A DNA stretch of 64,000 nt from Ornithodoros turicata. Lineage: Eukaryota; Arthropoda; Arachnida; Ixodida; Argasidae. The notes under the pieces were generated by a model. The model ran no database searches and had not been told where the DNA came from. It worked only from the letters and a program-made list of their open reading frames with translations. The position numbers and the translations under genes are program-made. Position 1 is the stretch's first letter, and the number at the start of each line of letters is the position of its first letter. The stretch is from the NCBI RefSeq assembly GCF_037126465.1, contig NC_088201.1, forward strand, positions 72,376,879 to 72,440,878, in the 5' to 3' direction. Positions 1-10,524 of the stretch are shown here, piece by piece.

Positions 1-771
1 AATGCGGTTGTTGTTTCTGGACGACGTTTTGTATGTTTTTCGATCACGGTAATTATTTTTATTCGATAATCTCGCAATAAAACGCGCAGTTTTACACATA
101 AAGCCTCGTACTGTTGACAACTTCCAAAGATGTGATGACGACCGCGCGTTAAGACTTACCGAGCCGATGCGATGTACTTAAACTAAGGTGAAGTGGGCTA
201 CCATGTTGCGGAAGAAGCACCGCATAGTTTACGCTGGCAAAATACGGCCATCTCTTGGTGTTATGATGGCGAAAATATGTCGGTAAGCGGAAAAACGACA
301 TGTAAACAAAGTCACATGACCTCAAAATGACGTTTTCTATGACGTACAACCAGGACAAGATGGCAGTTTTGCCAAAAGCACCCGCTTGAGGGTAGTTACA
401 ACAATGGCGGGTTTGTGTCACCCCTGTGGGCTAACATGCCGGAAGACGGGAAACACGTCTCTGGCGGGAATCCACATCCAGCGCCATCTATTGAATGCGG
501 AGATAACTCTCTCCGGCGCCCAAAGGTCACGGCGCACGCGCATAAACCCTTGTGAAAAAGGTCCATTGCTCTAATTGCTCATTAATGGCGTCCATGCCAC
601 TGTGTGGAGTTGTGGGCCAGTTGAGCTGATCATATACTACTCTCAAGCTCCCGCTCTATTCTCCCTACTATATAGTGCTATCACGTTTTGTACTTGCTTG
701 AATGTCTTATTCTGTTAAAAGGGTCAATAGTGTACAGTGAGCTCATATCTGAATGCACTTGTTGAGCCTAC
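1..771. other. No gene recognised
   Basis: AT-balanced unique-looking sequence with only short chance reading frames. I see no splice-bounded coding block, tRNA-like element or repeat shared with the rest of the window. If the candidate exon at 772-882 is real, this stretch would be its first intron on the minus strand. Confidence 0.4.
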
Positions 772-882
772 CTTAACTTCTGCTGCAGCTTTCTCGTGAA
801 GAGACTTTTGCGTCTGCATCTTGTAAGCAGCTAATAAATAGTTAGAATAGCTTTCCAGATCGGTGCCGCTCACAGACCCCAT
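772..882 (-). CDS. Candidate first coding exon, unrecognised gene
   Basis: On the minus strand an ATG at 882 opens 37 codons (MGSVSGTDLE...AAAEVK) that end exactly before a good splice donor (AAG|GTAGGC, intron starting at 771). The peptide is rich in Ala, Lys, Glu and Tyr, looks helical and hydrophilic, and has the even composition of a real protein rather than of repeat translation. The gene would run leftwards out of the window, so only the first exon could be present. I do not recognise the family. No second exon was identified in 1-771. It could equally be a chance frame; the donor and composition are the only support. Confidence 0.3.
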
Positions 883-1084
883 TCTCAGACAATGGAAAAC
901 AAATGACAGCGCAGCTCGAGGCACGAGCTTGCTCGCGCTCTTCTTATTCTTAGTCCTCGGAGCAGTGGCCGTTATCCACTAGGGGCGATTGGCCAGGACC
1001 AGTCAGGATCAAATGTTTCGCGCGATGTGCATCAGGGTTGCCGGGTCAAAATCCTGAAAAGTCGCCAATGCGCTATGAAAACAT

Positions 1085-1790
1085 CACAGATCGAGAAGTT
1101 ACCCGTCAAAAAGAACTCGTTACGAGTTAGGTTACGGTGTGAAAACTGTAACGAAGTTAATAACGAATGAAAGATGGAAGTCACTGAAAAGGTTAGCCAG
1201 CTGTAGGACTTGAACCCACATCTTCTGGATTACCGGTCCAGGGCTCTACCAATGAAATGTAACCCGCAGTTACGGAGTTACTTAAAAAAAGAACGAGTTA
1301 CTTCCAAGTTACTTCGGACACAAAATAGCATTACACGACACAGGTGCAGCGCGCGTGAGCAGTTGAGTTTTGCCTTGAGTTTCCTGCGGAGGAGTGCAAC
1401 ACGCTTAGATCGTTTTCGTTTATGTCCAACAATTCGAACGCTTTGCATCTTACTCCCCGTGGGCGCACAATGGTGCAGCTTCATTTCAATGGCAGCGGTT
1501 CTTACTTCCTGAGTAGAATACTGTCATTGATTGAATATCACGTTTTGTGACATAAAATGTCATGAAACAACCGGAGAGAAAGCAAGAAAATAAGTGGACT
1601 TGAGTGAAGAGCGAATTAAAAGTAACCTGGAGCTTCGCTTAAGTTACTTTGGCAAAGTTATCTGAAAAAGAAACGATTTCTTCTGAAAGTTACCACGGCG
1701 CAAAAGTACCCAGTTAAATTACAAGTTACCAAAAAAAAAGGAACTTAGTTACAGTAACGAGGGGCTTGGAACGAGTTACCTCGAAGTCTG
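1085..1790. repeat. GTTAC/GTAAC-rich dispersed repeat
   Basis: The stretch is studded with GTTAC and its complement (for example AACTCGTTACGAGTTA near 1,105 and GTTACAGTAACGAG near 1,750), giving many small inverted repeats at both ends. Related sequence occurs at 59,905-60,060, so this is a dispersed element, not local noise. The palindromic ends suggest a non-autonomous DNA element, but I could not fix TIR borders or a target duplication. A tRNA-derived SINE head lies inside it at 1,186-1,254. Confidence 0.5.
1186..1254 (-). repeat. tRNA-derived SINE head
   Basis: Read on the minus strand: TTGGTAGAGCCCTGG, then GTGGGTTCAAGTCC. These are an A box and a B box (GGTTCAAGTCC) at tRNA spacing, in a tRNA-like frame with CTGGACCGGTAATCCAG as an anticodon-arm-like block. 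It is followed by non-tRNA sequence (CTGGCTAACCTTTTCAGTGAC) rather than a clean acceptor stem, so it is a SINE head and not a functional tRNA. Confidence 0.6.
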
Positions 1791-2893
1791 GAAAACAGCC
1801 AAAAAGAGTGCTAAATGCCGGCGAATTCATTAGCTCTGATTAAAGGTACTGTAAAGCAGCACCGATCAAATGTCATTTAGTGTGGCTATTTAGTCCAAGC
1901 CACCAGGACAAAAACTACGCAAGTTTCATTCCAATCGACGGTGAAATTAATTAGAAAATTACAATTAAAGATTACGGGCAACACTGTACTAGGTATTCGA
2001 AATGAATCCGTACTCCTGACACATACGGCGGCAACCACATTGCATGCGTATGACACTGGGCCCGACATAACAATCCACCGCAATCCACCATAAAATCCGC
2101 CCCCGCAATCCACACAACGATCCACATCTGAGGATAAACGGATAAACGAACTGAAATGAAATGCTGAGCCGTCGAAAAACAAAAAGTGTCAGACGTTCAA
2201 GAAGTCAGACAGCGTCGGGACTTGTTTGTTCACAGAGTTTCACAGAGAGTGTTTGTTCGTTCGAAAGAGGCCGCGGACAGAAGGAGCGCGCAGGCGCAGT
2301 AGATAAGTAGGGAGAGCCTCCATCGAACAGCGGCCAGCGCTGGGTTACTTCGCAAAAACAGGGGTTAACAGGTTAAACTGTTAACAGGGGTTTCAGAATG
2401 CACAGGTAAACAGGAAACCTAATAATATGGCTACTAAAATAACGAGGTTCCGATGTAATAGTGTGTAATACCAATTTTTAGTGTTGTCCCGTGTACAGGG
2501 GTTTGTTTGACGCCAGGCGTCGTACCGCTCCACTACGCCGCATCTTTCATGGAAAATTAAAAATATTTATAGCGCGTTGTCGGTCTTGTGGTTCTGCATA
2601 TGGTATTTAGAAGCAACAAAGTCTCTAGTCACATCACCGGCATATCATGCTTGTCTACTGCTTTACAGTACCTTTAATGATGGCACTCAGCGACCTCATT
2701 CACCGTCACATCATGGAGAATGACCTATGATGTGAGGTTGAATGAAGGGCTATGAAGTGAGGTGATGTTGAAGGTGGTGAACGAAGAGCTCAGACGTGAT
2801 GCGATCTCGAAGTTGAATAAAGGGCTATGATATGATGTGCTGTGATGGTTTCTGAGGCTGAAGTCAGTATTATCAGTATGGTGCGCTTTGAAA
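1791..2893. other. Intergenic; short imperfect tandem motifs, no gene
   Basis: Two low-complexity patches stand out: repeated CAATCCACC/GCAATCCAC words at about 2,072-2,136, and two units of GTTGAATGAAGGGCTATGA (about 2,737) and GTTGAATAAAGGGCTATGA (about 2,813) about 75 bases apart, directly outside the BEL element. No coding exon seen. Confidence 0.45.
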
Positions 2894-3029
2894 GTTGTAG
2901 AAGATAGGACAGAGAGACTGTTGGACGACGATGCTTTACTGTGGCATGACAAGAACAGATAAGTGATGCAGAATGCTCGTGCGGTATATCATACTTCCCC
3001 CCATATCGTCTTCTACAATATATTCAACA
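2894..3029 (-). repeat. 3' LTR of the BEL/Pao element
   Basis: On the minus strand it starts TGTTGAATATATTG and ends CTTCTACAAC. It matches 8,085-8,216 except for scattered substitutions and a short CCCC insertion near 3,000. The LTR is unusually short for BEL/Pao. Confidence 0.8.
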
Positions 3030-3099
3030 GGTTGCAAGCCGAGAGGTCATTAAGCAGGCACTTCGGACGCATCAAATTTGTAAAGGCGCTGTACTGCTC

Positions 3100-3687
3100 T
3101 CATTGTTGTGCGGTGAAACGCTCTAGTGAAATCGCCAGGTGAATCGCTCTAGTAACGGCACACACGAAGAGAACAATGTATGCCTTTTCGTATGTCTTCT
3201 TTTTGATCACCACGGGCCAAGCAAAGTCTATCCCTACAACCTGAAACGGATGGCCCATATTTACACGATCTGCCGGAATTTGTGCGTCAGGCTGCGTAAT
3301 GCGTCTCGCATCGTTCTTTTGGCATGTAACGCAATGTCGTATAACGTGCTTGATTTGTTGACGCGCCCGTACGATCCAAAATCTCTCTCTTACTTGTACT
3401 GAAGTGTCGCGCACTCCAGAGTGAAGTACCTGACTATGTGACTGTGTAATCAAAAGCTCGCCGTAGTGCGAGTGTGCCGGGACTAATATAGGGTGACGTT
3501 GAGAGAACGCTAATGGGATAGCTGTCATCCGTCCTCCAACCCGAAGGATTCCATTTTCGTCAAGGAACGGTCGAAGATCATGTATCTTCGACGTATGAGG
3601 AACCGGCTTGTTGTTTCTTAGAACATGAATCTCATCCATGAAGGCTGAAAGTTGTACCTGTCCGATCCAATAACGTTCAGCTGACAC
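3100..3687 (-). pseudogene. BEL/Pao integrase fragment
   Basis: The 195-codon minus-strand frame carries the zinc-binding HHCC region of a retroelement integrase (H...H followed by RHCVTCQK) and the start of the DDE core with the first aspartate (VVGIDFAWP). The core is cut off after the first catalytic residue: the frame ends at SLERF and the second Asp and Glu are missing. The next sequence is a short 3' tail and the 3' LTR, so a deletion removed the rest of integrase. It would have acted on cDNA ends; it cannot do so now. Confidence 0.8.
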
Positions 3688-3997
3688 GACTTCGGTTGTT
3701 CGTATGGGCCCTCTTTGCTTCTGCTCGCCCTCTTGCGTTCTTTACGTACCGAAAGACCCATGCCGTTATTCGGTGAAGACGGTTTATGCTGCTGAAAATT
3801 TCCACACACATAACGGGTTGCGGGCATGTCACCTGAAGTACTGATATGTCGGCACTTGTCGTCGGCGTTCCGATTTCCATGGTGGGCAATTGGTCAGGCA
3901 TGGCGGACGGCCATCGGTCAGGTGTTGCTTTTAGCCATGACGGCCTAACTGTGTGTCCGTTGTCCTCGTGTTTTTAGCGCTTTTATTCTGCCATGCC

Positions 3998-4709
3998 TTA
4001 CCAACAGGCCCAGTCTGAAGTTTTAAATGACGGCCCGTTCCACCAAATCTTGGTCTGTAATAGCTTTCTAGGACTGTATTTTCTCGTCAACAGGTCTGCC
4101 GGTTTTTCATCCGTCGGTATGTAGTGCCATCCTTCTTTGTCAGTCTTGTCCTGAATTTCCAAGACTCTGTTGCGTGCGAACTGGGGCCAGCGGGTTGGGT
4201 TGCCTCGTATCCAGTGCAGTACAATAGTGGTGGTCCTGCGCACTGCGCGAAGCTCTATTTATGGTTTGCGCGTACGCAGAACCACCAACGCTATCCAGTG
4301 TGTGCGGAAAGGCGATAGCGTACGGTACATTAAAACTCTCTATTGACGCGCCAAGAAGTTCGAGCCGGGCAAGCGTGACCGGTTTCATGGGCGCGATACT
4401 CGATTTGGCGACTAGTAGTCGAGCGTTACGTCCGTTCGCTCCGTCGTCAAGACGCAGGTAAACAGCTGTTCCATACGCCACGGGACTGGCGTCCGAGAAA
4501 AAGTGTAGCTGTGGCCGTTCGTACGTATTTATATTGGCGAAATAGCAGCGAGGTATAGTTATGTCTTGTAGATATTGCCTTTCGTCATGCCATGTAGTCC
4601 ACTTGTCATTGAGATCCTTGGGCAGTTGACTGTCCCAATCCACACCTCGTTTCCACATTTCTTGAAGCAGCACTTTTGCTGACACCGTGTACGGCAAAAG
4701 GAGTTCCAT
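3998..4709 (-). pseudogene. BEL/Pao RNase H region, frame-broken
   Basis: Two overlapping minus-strand frames (4,140-4,709 and 3,998-4,243) hold the Pao-type RNase H: FFSDASPVAYG supplies the first acidic residue and LARLELLGA the glutamate, and the downstream part has WHYIPTDEKPADLLTR, a very conserved BEL/Pao signature just before integrase. The frame changes near 4,200, so the domain is split. It follows the reverse transcriptase directly. Confidence 0.8.
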
Positions 4710-4745
4710 GGGGTCATAAATTCTTGCCAGCGACTGTAACGCTTG

Positions 4746-5719
4746 TCATTTCGTTAGGCATGTGTTGGCTTCTTCTGAAGCAGCCGGCAGAGGAATGATC
4801 AGTGTGTCGGTTTCCTGATTCCACGAAATGCCAAGTATCTTTGTGACGTTCCCGATTAAGACAGCGTCAGCGTCGGTTTTAAATTTCTTGCGCATACGAT
4901 CACTGCTCGAACCCCACTTTTGGAACTTCATTGATGCCTCGTTAAAAAGGTCTTGGGCCTGAACGTACAGTTCTTCAGCTTCCTGTACGTCCTGTGCACC
5001 GGTGATGACGTCGTCAACGTATATGGAGTTTTCAAGCTTGTTTGCAAGTTGTGGATATCGCTGTGCGGCATTTCGGATATCGTGTCTCAACGTTGCTGCG
5101 AGTAGAAAGGTGCTTGGGGTTGTGCCGAACGTGACCCTGGTCATACGCTATGTTTCAACAGTGGGTAATGGTTAGCCTTCTGTCGGTCGTGACTGGTACC
5201 ACAAGAGCCTGAGTGCGTTCCTATCTTCTTCATGTAGGACTATTTGCAGAAAAGCCTTCTGCACGTCTGCAATCATTATGATAGGATGGAGGCGGAAATT
5301 TAGTAGAAGTGCCATTATGTCTGGGTTTAAATTCGGCCCCGGGTCCAGAGTGTCGTTGAGTGATTTGGTGCAATCTTCATGAGAGGAGGCATCAAATACT
5401 ATCCTTATCTTCGTGGTGATCCGATCTTCTCGAACAACTGCGTGATGTGGCATATAATAAGTTGGTCCTGTGTTAGAGGACCTGTCCATTTCAGATGTGA
5501 CTTTCTCGGCGAACCCCAGACAGAAGAAATTTCGTGAATGGCTGTATCGTATTTGTCGAGCAGCGCGGGGGAACGCATCAGCCGTCGAGTTACTTTACAC
5601 AAACGTCGCGTAGCGACCTCCTTGTTGTTGCCCATCAAGACATCCGCTTTCCATGGGAGTGCAACGACGTATCGTCTATTCCTGAACTCTATAGACTGTT
5701 CAAATTCATCCAGAACCAT
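4746..5719 (-). pseudogene. BEL/Pao reverse transcriptase, frame-broken
   Basis: Three minus-strand pieces (5,405-5,719; 5,172-5,489; 4,746-5,144) read in order through the fingers and palm: MPHHAVVREDRITTKIRIVFDAS (split here only by description of positions 5,390-5,460), IADVQKAFLQI with the first catalytic Asp, and SIYVDDVITGA with the YVDD box near 5,010-5,030. At least two frameshifts separate the pieces. The family assignment rests on the VVREDR...KIRIVFDAS and YVDD context, which is Pao-type and not gypsy-type. Confidence 0.85.
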
Positions 5720-5834
5720 TCCGTGTCGTTCGTCGTTGTTTTCGCTGGCGTGGATGCCGAGATGGAGACATGGCGAGATTCGAGATGCGTTCCATCATAT
5801 CAGTTACTTCTTCCTGGTGTACGAAACTCACATT

Positions 5835-6005
5835 TGTAGAGGAGGTGGAGTTCCTCTACATGAGTCCTGACCGGCGATGATGGAATGTCCCAGCGGGCAG
5901 ATGGTCGTGGCCTCACGCTAGGACGGTGCCGGTAGAACTGCCGTGCCAGCGCCGTAGCACGTGGCAGCAGAGACACGTCTTCGTCATCACACACGGGCCG
6001 CCACA
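5835..6005 (-). repeat. 3' LTR of nested LTR element
   Basis: 171 bp, TG...CA ends. Its first 26 bases form a hairpin (TGTAGAGG...CCTCTACA). Confidence 0.85.
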
Positions 6006-6022
6006 TCACTCCCCCCCCCCTC
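6006..6022 (-). promoter_or_regulatory. Polypurine tract of nested LTR element
   Basis: Minus strand GAGGGGGGGGGGAGTGA lies directly against the 3' LTR, the expected position of the plus-strand primer of reverse transcription. Confidence 0.7.
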
Positions 6023-6794
6023 AGACGCGGAGCGGTGTAGAGCTGGCGGTTGAGGGCCGCGTCGATACATGAAGAGGAGGAAGACGGGCGACACGTAGTA
6101 CAGGGACTGCTGGTCTTGCGTCATGTGTTGAGTGGGCAGAAGAGCTGGCCGGGAGGGTTCCAGGGGCGGGCTGAAGCGGAGAGCAGAGTAGGCGGGTAGG
6201 CAGAACGTGATGCAGGATGGAGCGACAGAACCGCGACCGGTTCGTGAGCGGTGAGCTCGTAGTGTCGCCAAGAAGAGTGCCGGGGAGGACCATCGCGAAG
6301 CACGGGGAGACCGGGAGTAGAACTCGGTGGCCTCCGTGCGTGTCCCCGGTGGAACGTTGGTCCCGGTGCCTCTTGAGCGCCACTGGATGGGCTGCCAGCA
6401 CTCTGTATCGAAGCCTGGTGGGAAGGCAAGGCGGGCAGGGTTCTTGGGAATGGCATGACGATGAAGATGGGGCCATGCAGCCGCCAGCGGCGTACCGGAA
6501 CCGGTATGGGAGCGTGATGCTCGTGAAGGTGCTGCTGGTGAAAGCCCGAGGAGCGCCATCGCGAAGCATGTGGCGACGTGACGCAGAGTGAGAGACCATG
6601 GCGATGTGAGCTGAGTAGATGAGCGAGCTGGGTAGAACCATGGTGTTGCACGGCCGGGCGTTGCGATGAGTGGAGCCGCGGTGAATTGACGTCGTCGCCT
6701 AGCGGTTCCTCGGTAGAACGTTGCACCGTACCTTCGGAGGTGGGCTTGCAGTAATTTGGGATGGTGCTTGGCCGAATTATGCCGAACATGGTGT

Positions 6795-6812
6795 TCGTTG
6801 TTCGGGTCACCA
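6795..6812 (-). promoter_or_regulatory. Primer-binding site of nested LTR element
   Basis: Minus strand TGGTGACCCGAACAACGA begins two bases inside the 5' LTR. The first nine bases match the complement of the CCA end of tRNA-Trp, the primer used by the CsRn1-type gypsy lineage. Confidence 0.65.
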
Positions 6813-6814
6813 AA

Positions 6815-6985
6815 TGTAGAGGAGGTGGTGTTACTCTACATGAGTCCTGACCGGCGATGATGGAATGTCCCAGCGGGCAGGTGGTCGTGGCCTCACGCTA
6901 GGACGGTGCCGGTAGAACTGCCGTGCCAGCGCCGTAGCACGTGGCAGCAGAGACACGTCTTCGTCATCACACACGGGCCGCCACA
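6815..6985 (-). repeat. 5' LTR of nested LTR element
   Basis: 171 bp; differs from the other LTR at three positions seen by eye (two in the first 20 bases, one near 6,875), so about 98% identical and a recent insertion. Confidence 0.85.
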
Positions 6986-7428
6986 CATTCAACACGGTGA
7001 CGTTGTGACAACCAGCTGTCTTTATCTTGTTTTTTGGACGAGTACGGCCCTTGTAGTGTCCATCCAAGAATGGTTTCTATACCGTTCGAATGCCGTGGTA
7101 AAGATGATGAATTCTGCCTGTTACAAAGTCTCAGTAATGATCTGCTCCGATCAATAATTGTATCGGTAGGGAATCTGGGCTGGTGGTTGTGTCTGCCATT
7201 GTGAGGTTCCGTTCTTGCAGTCGTTGATGTGTTACTCTGGGAGGGGCTTCGAGAAGTTGGGTGCAGATTTTTTCAACGACCAAAGCTAGTACGCTATGCT
7301 GTCCTGTCCCCGAGTGTGACCGAAGGTGGACTTCAACTGTGTCGAGTTCTTGTGAGGGTTGAGGGAGATTATTCCCAAAAGATGCTATGGCGATTAGCTC
7401 TGTGCGGATGTTTACATCTGAAAGCTTT

Positions 7429-7876
7429 TTATAGGTGAGGAGTGATGAATGTACGTTGACTTCCTCCGTCGAAGATTAAGCGTGTTAGTATCTCCCCATT
7501 GGTTCCACGAGCGAAAGCCGTTGCGGTTTGTAAAAGAACATGCTGATTCCATGAAGAGGTGGTTTTAAGGGTGACCGTTGTGGACGCGTCATTTGTTCCG
7601 CCCGGTGGTTGTGGTTTGTAGTCCGGATCACACATGGTTGACGCGTGACGTCCTGCGCATTTTTTGCACCTGGGATGACTCCGGCACTGTTTTGCGGAGT
7701 GATTCGATTTGCAACATCGGAAAACAGCGCCTGTGAGTTGCCAAGATCCGCTTCTTTTCTGTCAGTGATTTTGAGCCCGTGCAGTCGGGCGTGGCATGCT
7801 CCGATGTGTGGCAGAAAAGGCATCTTTCATTTTTCTTCCCCATTTGGTTGATGGCTTGTGCCATGGCTTGTGCCAT
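7429..7876 (-). pseudogene. BEL/Pao zinc knuckle and protease start
   Basis: The minus-strand frame 7,628-7,876 has a CCHC knuckle (CLFCHTSEHATPDC) of gag nucleocapsid type. The adjoining frame 7,429-7,635 carries LIFDGGSQRTFI, the catalytic loop of a BEL/Pao aspartic protease, with DGG in place of the usual D(S/T)G. The switch of frame at about 7,630 breaks gag from pol. The rest of protease runs toward the nested insertion at 6,985 without a clear open frame. Confidence 0.75.
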
Positions 7877-8066
7877 GTGATGGAGGTGCTCACTGGTTGA
7901 TTTGTGCGTTGAAAGCTACGCGTCGTATAGGAGCATGAAGCGGTAGATCCTGCGTTATGGTTGTCGAAGATGCGCTGAGAAAGCTCCTCACGATATGTGA
8001 TTTCCTCCTAGAACTCTCTGAAATCTTCTCGTTCAGCGTTGCATAAATGAGCACTCGATTCGAGTG

Positions 8067-8084
8067 ATCCTGGTCACGGCACCA
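8067..8084 (-). promoter_or_regulatory. Primer-binding site of the BEL/Pao element
   Basis: Minus strand TGGTGCCGTGACCAGGAT directly follows the 5' LTR, with the TGG start expected for a tRNA primer. I cannot name the tRNA with confidence. Confidence 0.6.
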
Positions 8085-8216
8085 GTTGTAGAAGATAGGA
8101 CAGGGAGCCTGTTCGATGACGATGCTTTACTATGGCATGAGAAGAACAGACAAGTGATACAGAATGCTCGTGTGGTATATCGTACTTCCATACCGTCTTC
8201 TACAATATATTCAACA
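8085..8216 (-). repeat. 5' LTR of the BEL/Pao element
   Basis: Partner of 2,894-3,029; on the minus strand TGTTGAATATATTGTAGAAG to CTTCTACAAC. Confidence 0.8.
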
Positions 8217-8282
8217 AAGGTGAAGTCATTGTGCTATTTTTTGCTAATTTTGCGGCCTACATTGCTGCAATACCTGCGAAGT

Positions 8283-8928
8283 TTAAAGGGACTATGAAAT
8301 TTCCCGAACCCCTATCACTTCGTTTTTCTGGAAACGGTTCTTCCCGCCGAGAAACTAATATGCCAGAAATTTTTCCTGCGAAATTGCTCCACTCTGTGAG
8401 AAGCACGCGTTTCAAGTTTCTCTTAAGCATTCCTCCTCTCCCGCGCGCATTCTCCTGTGGATCGAGTAACAATGCACGCTGTGCTGCTGGCCCCCGTTAC
8501 GTCACCTATGTTGCGCAATGCCAAGCAATGGTCACCCCAGCTGTGAGGCTGTGAGCGCACTGGCGCCCGCGAGTAGCACCTACAAGGTCTCTGGTCGCGT
8601 CTGAGGTCTGACGCATTACGTTTCTCTTCGTTGCAGGCGTTCGGATAGCACGCTATAATAAAGAGCTCTTTGTGTGTGAATCGTTTGCTACACTTGCGCT
8701 GGCAGGCATGACATATGAGCTCTGTACTTTTTCGTCGAATGTAATCGTCTTCTGCTCGGCGGCCGTTCGCAACAAGGAACCCAAGCACCCATATCCGTGG
8801 CTATGAGGATTTTACTGACGAGATACGTGGGCCCCCAGCGATTCACCGCAAGGTTGTATAATTGGTTGTATAGCCGGCACCAATGGAAAGTGTCCGGTAG
8901 TTGCCTGGCGTTGCAATTATATTTACGT
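8283..8928 (-). mobile_element. TTAA-ended MITE family, copy 1
   Basis: Begins TTAAAGGGACTATGAAATTTCCCG. It is the reverse complement of 40,435-41,061 over about 630 bases (shared landmarks: CTCTGTGAGAAG, GTTACGTCACC, CACGTAATATAA-type coordinates in the same order, CAACGAAGAGAAACG). The shared sequence ends at TTACGT near 8,928. Copy 3 at 42,441-43,072 shares only the terminal 240 bases. TTAA at the end suggests piggyBac-type mobilisation. No protein is encoded; reading frames across it are not conserved between copies. Confidence 0.65.
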
Positions 8929-10112
8929 GTTGGCACCTGACAACAAAACAAGTGCGTTGTGAAGTGCTACTGTACGTGATAGTTGGAAGATGTCCCCCTT
9001 TGTGGTTCGATTTATTTGTACGATTTATCAAGTGCTGTCACGCCTTGTACTTGCCGTAAGGCTTCTGGCAGTAAGGTTCCAGAAAGACTGGGTGGTCTAA
9101 TGGTTTGTTTTACGTTGTTTTAAATCGTGTTCTTCATTACCATTACTATTACTATTCCAAGCAGCTTCGCGCTTTGAAGCGATTCTGATTTACTCTGCAT
9201 TTCGTGGTCTATAGACGCGACGGGCTCGCCGTATTTCCTTCCGTCAAAGGACTTATTGCTCACTTAAGAATATGTTTCACGCAAGAATTTATGTTTTATG
9301 AGGTTTTCAGTGTTGAGCACGTCGTAAATGAGAACAGTCAGCATTAACAGCCGCCATGCCTACAGAAACTCAACTGCAGCGTATTCTGTAAGAGCATTCT
9401 GCACATCGTATGTATTTCTGATAACTCTTTGTTGTTTAACACATTTATTGTTCAGCCAGGTTTACAATACTATGTAATACATTAATCGTCAACCTCGAGA
9501 CTGAGGGACACAAACTAACGACACCAGCTCGCCTGCGTCATTGGCACCTTATACTATGGTGTTACATAAGCTTGAAGTCACCAGTTGAGGTACCTAGAAA
9601 GAGGCAAAAGCCCCAGTAGTCACGTAACATTACGGTTTACGGTTTAACAAGGATTACGGTTCCTGGTCTCGAACGGAGGCAAGCAAAGGCGGCGCCATGC
9701 CCATCGGATCGAGTAACTTGTCCGAGCGGCTCGCTGCATCGTGCTGTTTGATAAGTGTTGTCGGTGTATTTTGTCTTGTCTTGTGGATTGAGGTGCCTTT
9801 GAGGCGGGTATTTGCAGGTTATGTTTGAACCTGGAGTGGAATGCACGGATTAGATCAGAGAACAACACGCGTCGCGTTGTAACGGTCACATGTGGCCGTT
9901 AGGCAAAGTCAAGAGGTATACGTAACAAACGCAGTTGGTGCAATTTGTGGCAGAAAGTAAAGCAGCTGGCAAGAGTCAACGACTGAAGAGGCAAGAGGTA
10001 AAAGGAAACGAAACCACAAGGCCACAGCCCTCTGATTTCCGGTCAGATGTGCTGAGTCAATGGCTGTGCGTGTCTTCTGAACAAGGCCCCTGCGAGTTGG
10101 TATGTTTGCGAT
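8929..10112. other. Intergenic, no gene seen
   Basis: Contains a short ATTACCATTACTATTACTATT patch near 9,135-9,155 and otherwise unremarkable sequence. I found no splice-bounded exon, no homology to other parts of the window and no TIR pair. Confidence 0.4.
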
Positions 10113-10185
10113 GTCGGCATGGTGTAATTGGTAGTACACTTGACCAGAAACCAGACAGGTATGGGTTCGAGTCTCGTTACCGACA
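10113..10185 (+). repeat. tRNA-like SINE head or tRNA pseudogene
   Basis: 73 bases bounded by a 7-bp acceptor-like stem with one mismatch (GTCGGCA/TACCGAC). TGGTGTAATTGGTAG fits an A box with a GTGT/GTAC D arm, and GGGTTCGAGTCTC fits a B box with a 5-bp T stem including wobbles. The anticodon arm does not pair well, so a functional tRNA is unlikely. No clear SINE body follows. Confidence 0.5.
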
Positions 10186-10524
10186 CTTCGCTGACTCTTT
10201 ACCGATTGCCTTACTTTCTATTTTGAGCTGCTTGCGTGTTGACGAGGGCTGTGTTTGTGTAGTCTTAATTATTCTCTAGCCTCATCCATCTGCGTAACTA
10301 TCATGTAACTTGTGGTTCGCCCTTAACTGATGAAGGTACTTCACAGTTCATTTTCTCTTGGCCTCACCGTAATGCCTTCATCTTCGTCGCTATGTTGGTC
10401 GACACTTTTATGTTTTGTATTGTGCGGTGACTATGCAATTCTTATTGCAGTGCATGCAGTGTATTCTAGGTAATGCAAATAAATAATAATGCCTGTTATT
10501 TTGCCTATTGTGTTTCTGTTGCCC

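Larger units (their letters stand above)
5835..6985 (-). mobile_element. Nested non-autonomous LTR element (TRIM/LARD-like)
   Basis: Two 171-bp direct repeats (5,835-6,005 and 6,815-6,985; three mismatches seen) start TGTAGAGG and end GCCACA, and are flanked by CATT at 5,831-5,834 and 6,986-6,989: a 4-bp target duplication. On the minus strand a G-rich polypurine tract abuts the 3' LTR and a tRNA-Trp-like primer site (TGGTGACCC...) follows the 5' LTR. The 0.8-kb interior is GC-rich, so all minus frames are fairly open, but I find no zinc knuckle, protease or reverse transcriptase. It is therefore a short parasite mobilised by a gypsy-type element in trans. It interrupts the BEL pol and is younger than it. 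Confidence 0.85.
2894..8216 (-). mobile_element. BEL/Pao LTR retrotransposon, decayed, minus strand
   Basis: Two direct repeats of about 133 bp (2,894-3,029 and 8,085-8,216, roughly 90% identical) enclose minus-strand pol fragments in BEL/Pao order: zinc knuckle, protease, reverse transcriptase with YVDD, RNase H, HHCC-type integrase. A TGG-initial primer-binding site follows the 5' LTR. Gag is almost wholly missing: only about 190 bases separate the primer site from the zinc knuckle. The integrase stops within the core domain. Frames are broken many times, so the copy is dead. A younger LTR element (5,835-6,985) sits inside it between protease and reverse transcriptase; without it the copy is about 4.2 kb, short for the family. 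No clear target duplication is visible. Confidence 0.85.

Noticed and set aside
5987..6813. Three overlapping long minus frames inside the nested LTR element
   Set aside because: All three frames are open because the stretch is GC-rich; none has a gag, protease or polymerase motif.
2894..8216. Reading the BEL element as two separate solo elements because of the 1.15-kb gap in pol
   Set aside because: The LTR pair, gene order and the clean nested insertion with its own duplication explain the gap.
10113..10185. Functional tRNA gene
   Set aside because: Good acceptor, D and T arms, but the anticodon arm does not pair; treated as SINE head or pseudogene.
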